From Methylomicrobium sp035916875 (GTDB lineage Bacteria; Pseudomonadota; Gammaproteobacteria; Methylococcales; Methylomonadaceae): 64,000 nt of DNA. Of this stretch, positions 24,728 through 32,706 are shown one piece after another. The stretch is from positions 16,202 through 80,201 of the forward strand of contig NZ_JAXUHN010000077.1 of the NCBI RefSeq assembly GCF_035916875.1, read 5' to 3'. A program made the translations under genes and the position numbers. The notes beneath the pieces are model-generated. The model searched no databases. It was given only the letters and a program-made list of their open reading frames with translations, and had not been told where the DNA came from. The stretch's first letter is position 1. Each line of letters opens with the position of its first letter.

Positions 24728-25657
24728 ATGTTTTTCCCCAAAGACTTTATCGAAACCGCCGAAGGTCTGTTGTTTGCGGTCGTCAACCCCGGTCTGGAGC
24801 AGGGCAAGGCGTTGTGTTTTTTGCGTTATGTGAAAGACGGCGGGGAGTGGCGCAAGCAGGCGACCGCCGAGGCGAATGCATATTTGCGGCGGCATCATCC
24901 CGATTATCTGCATTATTCGCCTGTGTTGGATGCGTATTTGCATGCGGTTGAAGTCGAGCGGATCGTCAGATGCCACCAGCCGCGGCATCGCTTGCGTCAT
25001 ATCATGCAAAGCCATGATCATGATCCGATCGAGCGCGATGTGGTTGCGCTCGGCGTATTGCTGATGCAGCAAGGTGTGGATTTGGATACGGTCGGCATTA
25101 CCGGATCGATACTGGTCGGAGCACAAAAAGACAGTTCGGATATTGATCTGGTCAGCTACGGGCGCGGGTCGTTTCATCATTGCCGTGCCGGCGTGAGGAC
25201 TCTGATCGAACAGAACCACCTGCAAGATCTGGCCGACAGTGATTGGCGGGAATCGTATCAGCGCCGGAACTGTTCGTTGAGTTATGACGAATATGTCCGG
25301 CACGAGAAGCGTAAATTCAACAAGGCTCTGGTGAATGGCCGCAAATTCGACCTGAGTCTGATCGAGCAGGAAGAACCGGGCCGAAAGGCCGTCTATCAAA
25401 AGCTTGGTCCGATTACGCTGATCTGCCGGATCGCGGATGATACGCGTGCGTTCGATTATCCGTCCGTTTATCGAATCGATCATGATTCGATCGCCGCGAT
25501 CGTTTGCTTTACTGCAACTTATGCGGGTCAGGCGTTCAATGGCGAAAGGGTCGAAGTGTCGGGCATGCTCGAACAGAACGCGCAAGGCGTGCAACAGATC
25601 GTGGTCGGCTCCAGTCGGGAGGCGCACGGCGAACATATTAAGGTGATCGATGCTTAG
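24728..25657 (+). CDS. Nucleotidyltransferase-like protein of the H4MPT cluster
   Basis: This 309-residue protein contains a polymerase-beta-type nucleotidyltransferase signature, GSILVGAQKDSSDIDLV (126-142), with the two Asp of DxD at 138 and 140. The C-terminal region with strands ITLICRIADDTRAFDYPSVY and IVCFTATYAGQAF is not assigned. Similar proteins travel with H4MPT biosynthesis genes in methylotrophs and archaea, so a step in pterin or furan cofactor synthesis is plausible but the reaction is unknown to me. I use ATG at 24728 (MFFPKDFIETAEGLL); a TTG 42 bp earlier would add a stretch of hydrophobic residues without support. It overlaps the HAD gene by 8 bp. Confidence 0.7.
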   Translation: MFFPKDFIETAEGLLFAVVNPGLEQGKALCFLRYVKDGGEWRKQATAEANAYLRRHHPDYLHYSPVLDAYLHAVEVERIVRCHQPRHRLRHIMQSHDHDPIERDVVALGVLLMQQGVDLDTVGITGSILVGAQKDSSDIDLVSYGRGSFHHCRAGVRTLIEQNHLQDLADSDWRESYQRRNCSLSYDEYVRHEKRKFNKALVNGRKFDLSLIEQEEPGRKAVYQKLGPITLICRIADDTRAFDYPSVYRIDHDSIAAIVCFTATYAGQAFNGERVEVSGMLEQNAQGVQQIVVGSSREAHGEHIKVIDA

Positions 25658-26312
25658 ATGGGCCGATGTGGCGGCGGTCATCTTCGACATGGACGGCTTG
25701 GTGCTCGATACCGAAAAGACTTACCGGATGGCCTGGCGCGAAGCCGGGCGGGCGATGCATCAAGACTTACCGGATGTATTCCTGGAGGCGTTGTCCGGGT
25801 TGTCGATGGATGCGGTTCTGCGGACGATCGAAGGCTTTTGCGGCCCCGGTTTCGATCCAAGTGAATTCAATCGCTTGAGCGCGGCATGTTGGCGTGATTA
25901 TGTGGCGGCGCGCGGCATCGAGGTCAAGCGCGGCTTCCATTCGCTTCGGGATTATCTGGATCGGGAAGGCATCCCTTATTGTCTCGCGACCAACAGCGCG
26001 GCGGCCAATGCGGAAGAATGCCTGCAATTGGCCGGCCTCGGCGGCGTCTTTTCGACGATTATCACGCGCGACCAAGTCGAACGCGGCAAGCCGGCGCCCG
26101 ATATTTTTTTGAAAGCCGCGGCCGCGCTTGGCGTTTCGATCGACCGCTGCATTGTGTTGGAAGACTCGTCCGCCGGCATCGAGGCGGCATTTAATGCGGG
26201 AGCTTTGCCGGTGATGGCGCCGTCGGCCTTGCCGGTGGATGCGGCAACGGTTGCACGCTGCAAGTTCGTGCTGAATGATTTGGGCGAGTTGTTGGGCGTG
26301 ATGAACTGCTAG
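25650..26312 (+). CDS. HAD-superfamily phosphatase of the beta-phosphoglucomutase-like group
   Basis: The 220-residue protein starts with the HAD motif I DMDGLVLDTEKTY (nucleophile Asp within FDMDG), continues with motif II near LATNSAA and motif III/IV KPAPDIFLKAAAALG, then VLEDSSAGIEAA. It is a soluble magnesium-dependent phosphatase or phosphomutase; the cap helices follow motif I. It overlaps the nucleotidyltransferase gene by 8 bp and precedes beta-RFAP synthase by 21 bp, so it may remove a phosphate from an H4MPT or methylofuran intermediate. Substrate is not predictable from sequence. Confidence 0.88.
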   Translation: MLRWADVAAVIFDMDGLVLDTEKTYRMAWREAGRAMHQDLPDVFLEALSGLSMDAVLRTIEGFCGPGFDPSEFNRLSAACWRDYVAARGIEVKRGFHSLRDYLDREGIPYCLATNSAAANAEECLQLAGLGGVFSTIITRDQVERGKPAPDIFLKAAAALGVSIDRCIVLEDSSAGIEAAFNAGALPVMAPSALPVDAATVARCKFVLNDLGELLGVMNC

Positions 26313-26333
26313 ATCGCCGCTGTCAAACCGATC

Positions 26334-27341
26334 GTGTATAATCGGCCGTTTTTCAAGGCAGTCTTTGACAATAATCCATTGCAATTTCGACATCAGAAAG
26401 TATCGGTGACCGCGCCGGCCCGGCTGCATATGGGGTTTATCGATTTGAGCGGCTCCCTGGGCCGGCATTTCGGCAGCATCGGCGTGGCGCTGAACGAGCA
26501 GGCGACTTGTTTGACGGTTGCAGGCGCGGACCGGCGCAGTATTTCGGGGCCGTCCGTTGTGCGCGCGGAAAAATGTCTGACGATGTTGTGCGAAGCATTT
26601 AACATTCCGGATAACCTCCGAATCAATATCGAAAGCGCGATACCCGAGCATGTCGGTCTGGGGTCGGGCACACAGATGTCGCTCGCGATCGGGGCGGCTC
26701 TGAATGCGTTTTATGATTTGGGTTTGACGATACGCGACATTGCGAAGGTGATGGTCAGGGGACAGCGCTCCGGCATCGGCATCGGTGTGTTCGAGCAGGG
26801 CGGTCTGGTTGTGGACGGCGGGCGCGGCGAACATACGATTACGCCGCCGTTGTTGGCGCGAATGGCGATTCCTGAGGCTTGGCGTTTTATTTTGGTGTTC
26901 GACAAGCGCGGCCAGGGCCTGCACGGTTTGCAGGAGATTCAGGCGTTTCAGGAGCTGCCGCCGTTTCCCCGGCGCGAGGCAGAGCAATTGAGTTATCTGC
27001 TGTTGATGCAAGCGCTGCCGGCGCTAGCCGAGAATGACATCGTCAGGTTTGGAGAAGTGATTACGCGTTTGCAGCGTGCGGTCGGCGAGCATTTCGCGGC
27101 GGTGCAAGGCGGCATTTATACCAGTCCCGAGGTGGCCACGGCGATGCAATGGCTGGCCGAGCAGGGCGCGGTCGCGGTGGGGCAAACCTCCTGGGGGCCG
27201 ACCGGGTTTTGCATGGTGAATGGAATCGAGCGGGCGGCTGTTCTGGTCGAGCAGGCCAGGCATAAATTCGCGGCCGGCGATACGTTGACGTTTATCAGTG
27301 CGAGCGCCCGCAACAGCGGCGGCCTGGTTGTCGTGGAATAA
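26334..27341 (+). CDS. mptG: Beta-ribofuranosylaminobenzene 5'-phosphate synthase (beta-RFAP synthase)
   Basis: The protein has the GHMP-like signatures of beta-RFAP synthase: PARLHMGFIDLSGSLGRHFG near the start, IPEHVGLGSGTQMSLAIGA, and a C-terminal WGPTGFCMVNG. The enzyme joins phosphoribosyl pyrophosphate to 4-hydroxybenzoate or aminobenzoate with loss of CO2, the first committed step of methanopterin biosynthesis, in the cytoplasm. The frame starts at GTG 26334 (335 aa); TTG at 26379 (320 aa) would fit homologues that begin close to VTAPARLHMGF and has an AAGGCAG-like site upstream, so the start is uncertain. It lies in the H4MPT operon between the HAD and ATP-grasp genes. Confidence 0.88.
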   Translation: MYNRPFFKAVFDNNPLQFRHQKVSVTAPARLHMGFIDLSGSLGRHFGSIGVALNEQATCLTVAGADRRSISGPSVVRAEKCLTMLCEAFNIPDNLRINIESAIPEHVGLGSGTQMSLAIGAALNAFYDLGLTIRDIAKVMVRGQRSGIGIGVFEQGGLVVDGGRGEHTITPPLLARMAIPEAWRFILVFDKRGQGLHGLQEIQAFQELPPFPRREAEQLSYLLLMQALPALAENDIVRFGEVITRLQRAVGEHFAAVQGGIYTSPEVATAMQWLAEQGAVAVGQTSWGPTGFCMVNGIERAAVLVEQARHKFAAGDTLTFISASARNSGGLVVVE

Positions 27342-27364
27342 TCGATTAGACGGGCTCCGACCGC

Positions 27365-28477
27365 GTGTCCGTGCATGTGCCGGCGAATCGTTCCGAAATG
27401 TTGCTGATCATCGCCGGTTCCGGTCGTATGCTGGCCGAAGCCGCGCGCCAAGCCGGTTTTCGGGTATTGGTGCTGGATCTTTATGCCGACCTGGATACCC
27501 GGCTTCATGCTGTTGAGTTCTTCCGGGTGCCGTCATTGGCGATCGGACATGTCGCGCCAGTTCTGGATGATTTGATCGAGCGATACGGAGTCGCTCAAGT
27601 CATTTACGGCAGCGGCCTTGAAGCACATCCGGAAACCCTGGATTACCTCAATCATCACGTCACGATTCTGGGCAACACGCCTGCGGTTTTTCGCGGGCTC
27701 CAAAACAAGGTCGAGTTTTTTGCAACCCTCGGCGCGTTAAACATTCCTTTTCCAGAAGTCTCATTTACCGCGCCTGATACGGGTTGTGACTGGCTGGTCA
27801 AGCCGATGCAAGGACAGGGCGGCTTGGGGATTCGCCGTCATAACGCGAATTGCGTAATCGATTCATGCGCTTATTGGCAAAAATTCCAGCTTGGAACGGC
27901 AGGTTCCGTGCTGTTTTTGGCCGACACGAGAGGCGCGCGTGTGATCGGTTTCAACACGCAATTTACGGCCAAATTAAACACCGGCCTTGAATTCGCGTTT
28001 TCCGGCCTTATTAATCATTCAACTTTATCCCGCAGGCAGAAAGCGCTGATTTCCGGCTGGTTGACGCGATGCGTCCAGGCGTTTGCGTTGAAAGGCCTGA
28101 ATTCGCTCGATTTCATACAACACGGCGAGCAAGTCCATGTTTTGGAGATCAATCCGCGTCCGTCCGCTAGCATGCAGTTATACGGCCATTTGCTGACTCG
28201 TCATATCGAAGTCTGCCGAGGCAGCTTGCCGGATGCGTTGCCGAAGCAAAAAAGTTTTGCAGGCTTCCGAGTCGTTTACGCTGATGCGGACCTTCGGATT
28301 CCCGATGCTTTCCACTGGCCCGATTGGGCTCGGGACAGGTCGGAACCCGGTGCTGTTTGTCGCCCGGGGCAGCCCGTGTGCAGCATCATCGCCCGCCGGA
28401 GTGAGCCGCGGCAAGTGTTGGCGGCGCTTGCGGCCAGGCAGCAACAAATTTTCAATCAATTAATTAAGGTTCAGTGA
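27365..28477 (+). CDS. ATP-grasp protein of the H4MPT cluster
   Basis: The 370-residue protein carries an ATP-grasp fold: LLIIAGSGRMLAEAARQAGF at the N-terminus (Rossmann-like domain), DWLVKPMQGQGGLGIRRH as the nucleotide-binding lysine and Gly-rich loop, and VHVLEINPRPSASMQ with the metal-binding Glu and Asn. Enzymes of this fold ligate a carboxylate to an amine with ATP. In this neighbourhood it probably acts in H4MPT or methylofuran side-chain assembly; the substrate is not known to me. The GTG start at 27365 is not certain; ATG at 27398 is an alternative. mch follows after 1 bp. Confidence 0.8.
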   Translation: MSVHVPANRSEMLLIIAGSGRMLAEAARQAGFRVLVLDLYADLDTRLHAVEFFRVPSLAIGHVAPVLDDLIERYGVAQVIYGSGLEAHPETLDYLNHHVTILGNTPAVFRGLQNKVEFFATLGALNIPFPEVSFTAPDTGCDWLVKPMQGQGGLGIRRHNANCVIDSCAYWQKFQLGTAGSVLFLADTRGARVIGFNTQFTAKLNTGLEFAFSGLINHSTLSRRQKALISGWLTRCVQAFALKGLNSLDFIQHGEQVHVLEINPRPSASMQLYGHLLTRHIEVCRGSLPDALPKQKSFAGFRVVYADADLRIPDAFHWPDWARDRSEPGAVCRPGQPVCSIIARRSEPRQVLAALAARQQQIFNQLIKVQ

Positions 28478-28478
28478 G

Positions 28479-29462
28479 ATGGAATATCAAGCGAGTGTGA
28501 ATAAATTGACCCAGCCCCTGGTACGGCATTTGATCGCGAATGCGGACAAACTGCGGGTGGCGGTCGAGACTCTCGATAACGGTTGCACGATCATCGATGC
28601 CGGCATCAAGGTGCCGGGCGGACTCGAAGCCGGCCGTATCATCGCCGAGATCTGTCTCGGCGGCATGGGCACGGTCACGCTGAGCCACAGCCCTTACACC
28701 GCGAACTGGCCATTGACGGTGAATGTGCATACCGGCAATCCGGTACTGGGTTGCCTCGGCAGCCAGTATGCGGGCTGGAGCCTGTCGCACGAGAAATATT
28801 ACGCGCTCGGCTCGGGCCCGGCGCGCGCGCTGGCGACCAAGATGAAGGAGGGTCGCGAGGAGTCGGTCGAGGAATTGTATAAGGAACTGGGTTACCGCGA
28901 CAGCTTTGATTCGACCGCGCTGGTGATCGAAAACGATGCTATTCCGCCGCTGGAAATCGTTGAAAGAGTCGCCGGCGCCTGCAAGGTCGAGCCGTCCAAA
29001 CTGACGATCATTGTGACGCCGACCAGTTCGCTGGCTGGCGGTTTGCAGGTCGTTGCCCGTGTGCTCGAGGTTGCTATGCACAAGGCGCACGCGTTGCATT
29101 TTCCGCTTGAAAACATCATCGACGGTTCCGGCAGCGCGCCGGTTTGCCCGCCGCATCCGAACTTCGTGAAGGCTATGGGGCGCACGAATGACGCGATTCT
29201 ATTCGCGGGTCAGGTGCATTTATTCGTGAAGGGCAGCGACGAGGCGGCCGAAAAGCTTGCGAAAGAATTGCCGAGTTCGACATCTAAAGATTACGGCAAG
29301 CCGTTTGCGGATATTTTCAAGCAATACGAATACGATTTCTTCAAGATCGATCCGATGCTGTTCAGTCCGGCCAGCGTGATTGTTACCGCGGTCGAGTCGG
29401 GCAAGAGCTTCCGCGCGGGCAAGCTCGACAATGCGTTGCTGGATCAGTCTTTCGGCGCGTAA
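28479..29462 (+). CDS. mch: Methenyltetrahydromethanopterin cyclohydrolase
   Basis: The 327-residue protein matches methenyl-H4MPT cyclohydrolase throughout, including TVNVHTGNPVLGCLGSQYAG, WSLSHEKYYALGSGPARAL and NIIDGSGSAPVCPPHPNFVK. It hydrolyses methenyl-H4MPT to formyl-H4MPT in the cytosolic formaldehyde oxidation route. Length is normal for the family. It is co-oriented with, and between, the ATP-grasp and RimK-like genes, as in methylotrophic proteobacteria. The ATG start follows a GGTTCAGTGAG-type site and leaves a 1-bp gap to the previous gene. Confidence 0.97.
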   Translation: MEYQASVNKLTQPLVRHLIANADKLRVAVETLDNGCTIIDAGIKVPGGLEAGRIIAEICLGGMGTVTLSHSPYTANWPLTVNVHTGNPVLGCLGSQYAGWSLSHEKYYALGSGPARALATKMKEGREESVEELYKELGYRDSFDSTALVIENDAIPPLEIVERVAGACKVEPSKLTIIVTPTSSLAGGLQVVARVLEVAMHKAHALHFPLENIIDGSGSAPVCPPHPNFVKAMGRTNDAILFAGQVHLFVKGSDEAAEKLAKELPSSTSKDYGKPFADIFKQYEYDFFKIDPMLFSPASVIVTAVESGKSFRAGKLDNALLDQSFGA

Positions 29463-29471
29463 AAGGCATTC

Positions 29472-30392
29472 GTGCGCCGCGTTGCAATTTTTACCGACGA
29501 TCCTGGGTGGCACGGCAAACAGCTCAGCCTGGCGTTTGCCGAGTTCGGCTATAGCGCGGAATTCGTTTCGCTGGCCGAATGCCGGCTTACGCTGGCGTCC
29601 GGCAGGCTGCCGATATGGATTCCGGGATTTGAACAGGTGCTTCCCGATGCCGTGTTTGTACGCGGCGTGCCGGGCGGTTCGCTCGAAGAAGTCGTCTTGT
29701 ATCTGGATATTCTGCATGCTTTGAAGTTCTTGGGTGTTCCGGTTTATAACGACGGCCGCGCGATCGAGCGCAGTGTCGACAAGGGCATGACCAGCTTTCT
29801 GTTGCAGCGCGCGGGCTTGCCGACCCCGCCGACCTGGGTGCTGCGCGATCCCGATGAGGCGCAGCGGATCGCCGGGAGCGAATTGCAAAACGGTCATTTG
29901 CTGATCAGCAAGCCTCTGTTCGGCTCGCAGGGCGAAGGCATTCGCCGGATCGAAAAAATGACCGATCTGTTCTGGTTGACCTCGAGCCGCGGCGTTTATT
30001 ATCTGCAACGCTTCGTGCACGCGGCCGGAGAGGGGTACCACGATCACCGCGTGTTCGTAATCGACGGCTGTGCTGTCGCCGCGATGCGGCGGCGCGGAAA
30101 ATCGTGGTTGAATAATGTCGCGCAGGGTGCGGACTGCGAATGGATCGATGCGAGCAGTGAGTTGGCCGAGCTGGCGATCAAGGCGACCCAAACGCTCGAG
30201 ATGGATTATGCGGGCGTCGACATCATGCTCGATCGGGACGGTCATTACACGGTGATCGAGGTGAACAGCGTGCCTGCCTGGAAGGGGCTCGAAAGCGTTT
30301 GTGACGTGAATGTCGCGGCGCTGCTGGTCGAGGATTTGGTCGGGCGCTATCTGGGATTGACCCGCTCCGGGGCGCCCGCCGAAATTTCATGA
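29472..30392 (+). CDS. RimK-like alpha-L-glutamate ligase (orf5-type) of the H4MPT cluster
   Basis: The 306-residue protein is an ATP-grasp ligase of the RimK group: DPDEAQRIAG and LLISKPLFGSQGEGIRRI (phosphate-binding loop), YYLQRFVHAAGEGYHDHRV, and YTVIEVNSVPAWKGLESVC. RimK-like proteins add glutamate residues with ATP; methanogen MptN is a comparable enzyme that glutamylates H4MPT, so a role in cofactor glutamylation (H4MPT or methylofuran) is likely but not proven here. The GTG start at 29472 follows the mch stop by 9 bp. It overlaps the next gene by 4 bp (ATGA). Confidence 0.88.
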   Translation: MRRVAIFTDDPGWHGKQLSLAFAEFGYSAEFVSLAECRLTLASGRLPIWIPGFEQVLPDAVFVRGVPGGSLEEVVLYLDILHALKFLGVPVYNDGRAIERSVDKGMTSFLLQRAGLPTPPTWVLRDPDEAQRIAGSELQNGHLLISKPLFGSQGEGIRRIEKMTDLFWLTSSRGVYYLQRFVHAAGEGYHDHRVFVIDGCAVAAMRRRGKSWLNNVAQGADCEWIDASSELAELAIKATQTLEMDYAGVDIMLDRDGHYTVIEVNSVPAWKGLESVCDVNVAALLVEDLVGRYLGLTRSGAPAEIS

Positions 30393-31273
30393 TAGCGCCG
30401 TCAACACTCGAAGCGCTGTTTCGTGAAGCCTGCGAAATCGAATTGCAGGCGTTCAAGCCGGGCAATATCAGCGTCTATGCGGACGGGCACGACATGACGG
30501 TAGCCGACTTTCGACGCAGCGCCGAAGCCAGCGCCGGGCCGTTGTGCAATCCCGCTTATTCCCTCGGTGAGAAAATCTATTACGCGGTCAAGGCGACGCG
30601 CGAGGCGGTCGGCTGCAATACGAACCTCGGAATTATATTGCTGTGCGCGCCGCTGGTGCAGGCGGCGTATCAGGTGCTGGGTGAGCCATTGCGGCAGGCT
30701 TTGAGGCGGGTGTTGTCTTCGACCACGATCGACGATGCGGACTGGGTTTTCAAGGCGATCACGCTGGCCGCTCCCGGCGGACTCGGCAGCGCGAGCGAGC
30801 AGGATGTGCATCAACAAGCGACCGTTAACCTGCTCGAAGCGATGCGTTTGGCGGCCTCGAGAGACCGCATAGCCTTTCAATATAGCTCAAATTATCAAGA
30901 TATATTCGATTTCTCCACAAAATTGTATTACAATGTTATAAGTGGAAGGATTGGTCGTAATTGGGCGGCTCTAATGGTTTATGCCGGATTGCTGAGCCGG
31001 TTTCCCGATAGCCATATCGAAAGGAAGTATGGTGATCAATTCACCGGGATGGTAGCGGCCAGGATGGCTGGGCTTGGTGATGCGCTTTTGAAAGCAGAAA
31101 GTCCCGAGCAAATGTTGCCGTTGCTTTATCAAATAGATCAGGAATTCAAGTCCAAGGGCATTAATCCCGGTACGACGGCCGATCTAACCGTGGCAACACT
31201 TTTTACCGTATTGTTGGAAGATGTTTTGAGCGAGGCGAGCGCTACAGCGGCGAGTTGCCAAGCACGGATATAA
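30389..31273 (+). CDS. Triphosphoribosyl-dephospho-CoA synthase-like protein (orf7-type)
   Basis: The 294-residue protein belongs to the CitG/MdcB family: FKPGNISVYADGHDMT, NLGIILLCAPLVQAAYQ and LAAPGGLGSASEQDVHQQ carry the conserved His/Asp-rich core. True CitG makes the prosthetic group of citrate lyase; orf7-type members in methylotrophs are tied to H4MPT cluster function. The first half is GC-rich like its neighbours, while the part from about 30880 to the stop becomes AT-rich, including a 13-bp palindrome at 30922-30934. That could mark an internal promoter or mixed origin. It overlaps the RimK-like gene by 4 bp. Confidence 0.85.
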   Translation: MIAPSTLEALFREACEIELQAFKPGNISVYADGHDMTVADFRRSAEASAGPLCNPAYSLGEKIYYAVKATREAVGCNTNLGIILLCAPLVQAAYQVLGEPLRQALRRVLSSTTIDDADWVFKAITLAAPGGLGSASEQDVHQQATVNLLEAMRLAASRDRIAFQYSSNYQDIFDFSTKLYYNVISGRIGRNWAALMVYAGLLSRFPDSHIERKYGDQFTGMVAARMAGLGDALLKAESPEQMLPLLYQIDQEFKSKGINPGTTADLTVATLFTVLLEDVLSEASATAASCQARI

Positions 31274-31339
31274 GTCGACAGTCGATATTAAACTGGAATC
31301 ATTTTTTTTAACTTTTTTCTTCACAGGGGAAAAACAAGC

Positions 31340-31849
31340 ATGGCTAAAATCAATAAATTGTGCGTTGGTGAATCTTTAGTTGGCGAAGGCAACGAAGTTG
31401 CGCACATCGACCTGATCATCGGACCAAGAGGTTCGGCTGCTGAAAGCGCATTCGCTATCGCCTTGACAAATAACAAAGACGGTTTTTCTACTTTGTTGGC
31501 GGTTGTTGCGCCTAACCTGATGGTTAAGCCTGCAACTATTTTGTTCAATAAAGTAACCATCAAAGGTGCAAAACAAGCCGTGCAAATGTTTGGCCCAGCG
31601 CAACGCGGCGTCGCGATGGCTGTTGCTGACAGCGTTGAAGACGGCACCATCCCAGCCGACGAAGCCGATGACCTGTTCATCAGCGTTGGCGTTTTCATCC
31701 ACTGGGCTGCTGAAGACGACGCAAAAATCCAAGAATACAACTATAAAGCAACCAAAGAAGCAATCGCTCGCGCTGTTGCCGGTTCTCCTACCGCTGCTGA
31801 AGTTGTTGCCGCCAAAGGCACTGCGAAACACCCATTCGCTGCCAACTAA
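31340..31849 (+). CDS. fae: Formaldehyde-activating enzyme
   Basis: The 169-residue protein is nearly the standard methylotroph Fae: GEGNEVAHIDLIIGPRGSAA (with the catalytic His), KPATILFNKVTIKGAKQAVQ, MFGPAQRGVAMAVADSV and DEADDLFISVGVFIHWAAE. Fae condenses formaldehyde with H4MPT to methylene-H4MPT, the entry step of the pathway that mch continues. It has a strong ribosome-binding site (CAGGGGAAAAACAAGC) and a codon use typical of abundant proteins, unlike the genes before it. A bidirectional terminator follows directly. Confidence 0.98.
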   Translation: MAKINKLCVGESLVGEGNEVAHIDLIIGPRGSAAESAFAIALTNNKDGFSTLLAVVAPNLMVKPATILFNKVTIKGAKQAVQMFGPAQRGVAMAVADSVEDGTIPADEADDLFISVGVFIHWAAEDDAKIQEYNYKATKEAIARAVAGSPTAAEVVAAKGTAKHPFAAN

Positions 31850-31872
31850 TCAGCTTTTAGCTTTTTAGGAGC

Positions 31873-31905
31873 AAAAAAATACCCCACTCGTTGGGGTATT
31901 TTTTT
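31873..31905. terminator. Bidirectional terminator between fae and the HisA-like gene
   Basis: TACCCCA-CTCGT-TGGGGTA is flanked by A7 on the left and T6-7 on the right, so it can end both fae (plus) and the convergent gene (minus). Confidence 0.9.
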
Positions 31906-31907
31906 GC

Positions 31908-32594
31908 CTAAAGCGCGGCGAGTTCGGCGCGTCCGATCGCACCCGAATGCAGCGCGCTGGCAATCAGCGCCTGTGCGATGCCGACTTTTTTTAACGCCAG
32001 CAAGTCTTCCAAGTTTCTGATGCCTCCGGCAGCAATAAAATTTTTGTCGGGATAATTTCCATAAAACGCCGCCAATCTTTCCAAATCGGGTCCTGAATCG
32101 CTGCCGACGCGCTCCAGTGTCATGATGATAATATCGTTCGGCCAATAGCCGGGTGTCGTAAAGAGGCTATCGGCTCCCAGGCGTTTTGTGCCGACAGAGT
32201 CCAGCGACAAAATAAAATCCTTCGCGCAACTTTCAAGTAGATTCACGGTATCATCCCGAAAAGATTCGCTGCCGAGCACCGTTTTAATGTTTTTAAGCGT
32301 ATTGTTGTGCGACGGCGGGGGGGGGAAGCCGCTATCAAGCCAGAAGGTGCGTTCTGGAAAACGCTCTGCCGCCGCGTTGATCAAGTTCTGATGCTCTCCT
32401 TTTTGCTCCAGAGAATTCAGGTCGGCGATATAAAAAGTCTGAAAATCATATAAATTCAGATAAGCGTCGATCACGTCGAAAATATCTGCGGATAAGCATA
32501 AGGCGGTATGAATCGGCAAATAAGAATCGCGCCTACCCTGCCTGGCGTGTACGACTAAACCGTCTTTCAAATCGATTACGGGAATAACTTGCAT
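31908..32594 (-). CDS. HisA/HisF-like TIM-barrel protein (orf9-type) of the H4MPT cluster
   Basis: The 228-residue protein resembles HisA: MQVIPVIDLKDGLVVHARQG, TFYIADLNSLEQKGE, IMTLERVGSDSGPDLERL and NFIAAGGIRNLEDLLALKKV with typical phosphate-binding loops. Related orf9-type proteins occur only in H4MPT clusters and probably act on a sugar-phosphate or pterin intermediate. It is the sole minus-strand gene of the region. A nine-base C-tract (minus strand) encodes a Pro run near residue 90 and is a place where slippage or read error could occur. Confidence 0.85.
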   Translation of the reverse strand: MQVIPVIDLKDGLVVHARQGRRDSYLPIHTALCLSADIFDVIDAYLNLYDFQTFYIADLNSLEQKGEHQNLINAAAERFPERTFWLDSGFPPPPSHNNTLKNIKTVLGSESFRDDTVNLLESCAKDFILSLDSVGTKRLGADSLFTTPGYWPNDIIIMTLERVGSDSGPDLERLAAFYGNYPDKNFIAAGGIRNLEDLLALKKVGIAQALIASALHSGAIGRAELAAL

Positions 32595-32630
32595 GATTTA
32601 GTGACTTCATCCAAAAGCGTGTTACAGCAA

Positions 32631-32639
32631 TGATACAAT
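32631..32639 (+). promoter_or_regulatory. Extended -10 element before the MfnD-like gene
   Basis: TGA-TACAAT fits an extended -10 (TGnTATAAT). It lies 68 bp before the start at 32707 on the plus strand. I see no good -35; the element may also be antisense to the divergent HisA-like start. Confidence 0.4.
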
Positions 32640-32706
32640 ATTCCGTTTGATTGCATCGATGCTCTTTCGATGAGGCGGTGAAAAAACGCATGATAATGGA
32701 CGCGCA

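Noticed and set aside
32318..32326. G9 tract in the HisA-like gene as a phase-variation switch
   Set aside because: The frame is intact and no evidence of variation is available from one sequence; it may be a chance Pro run.
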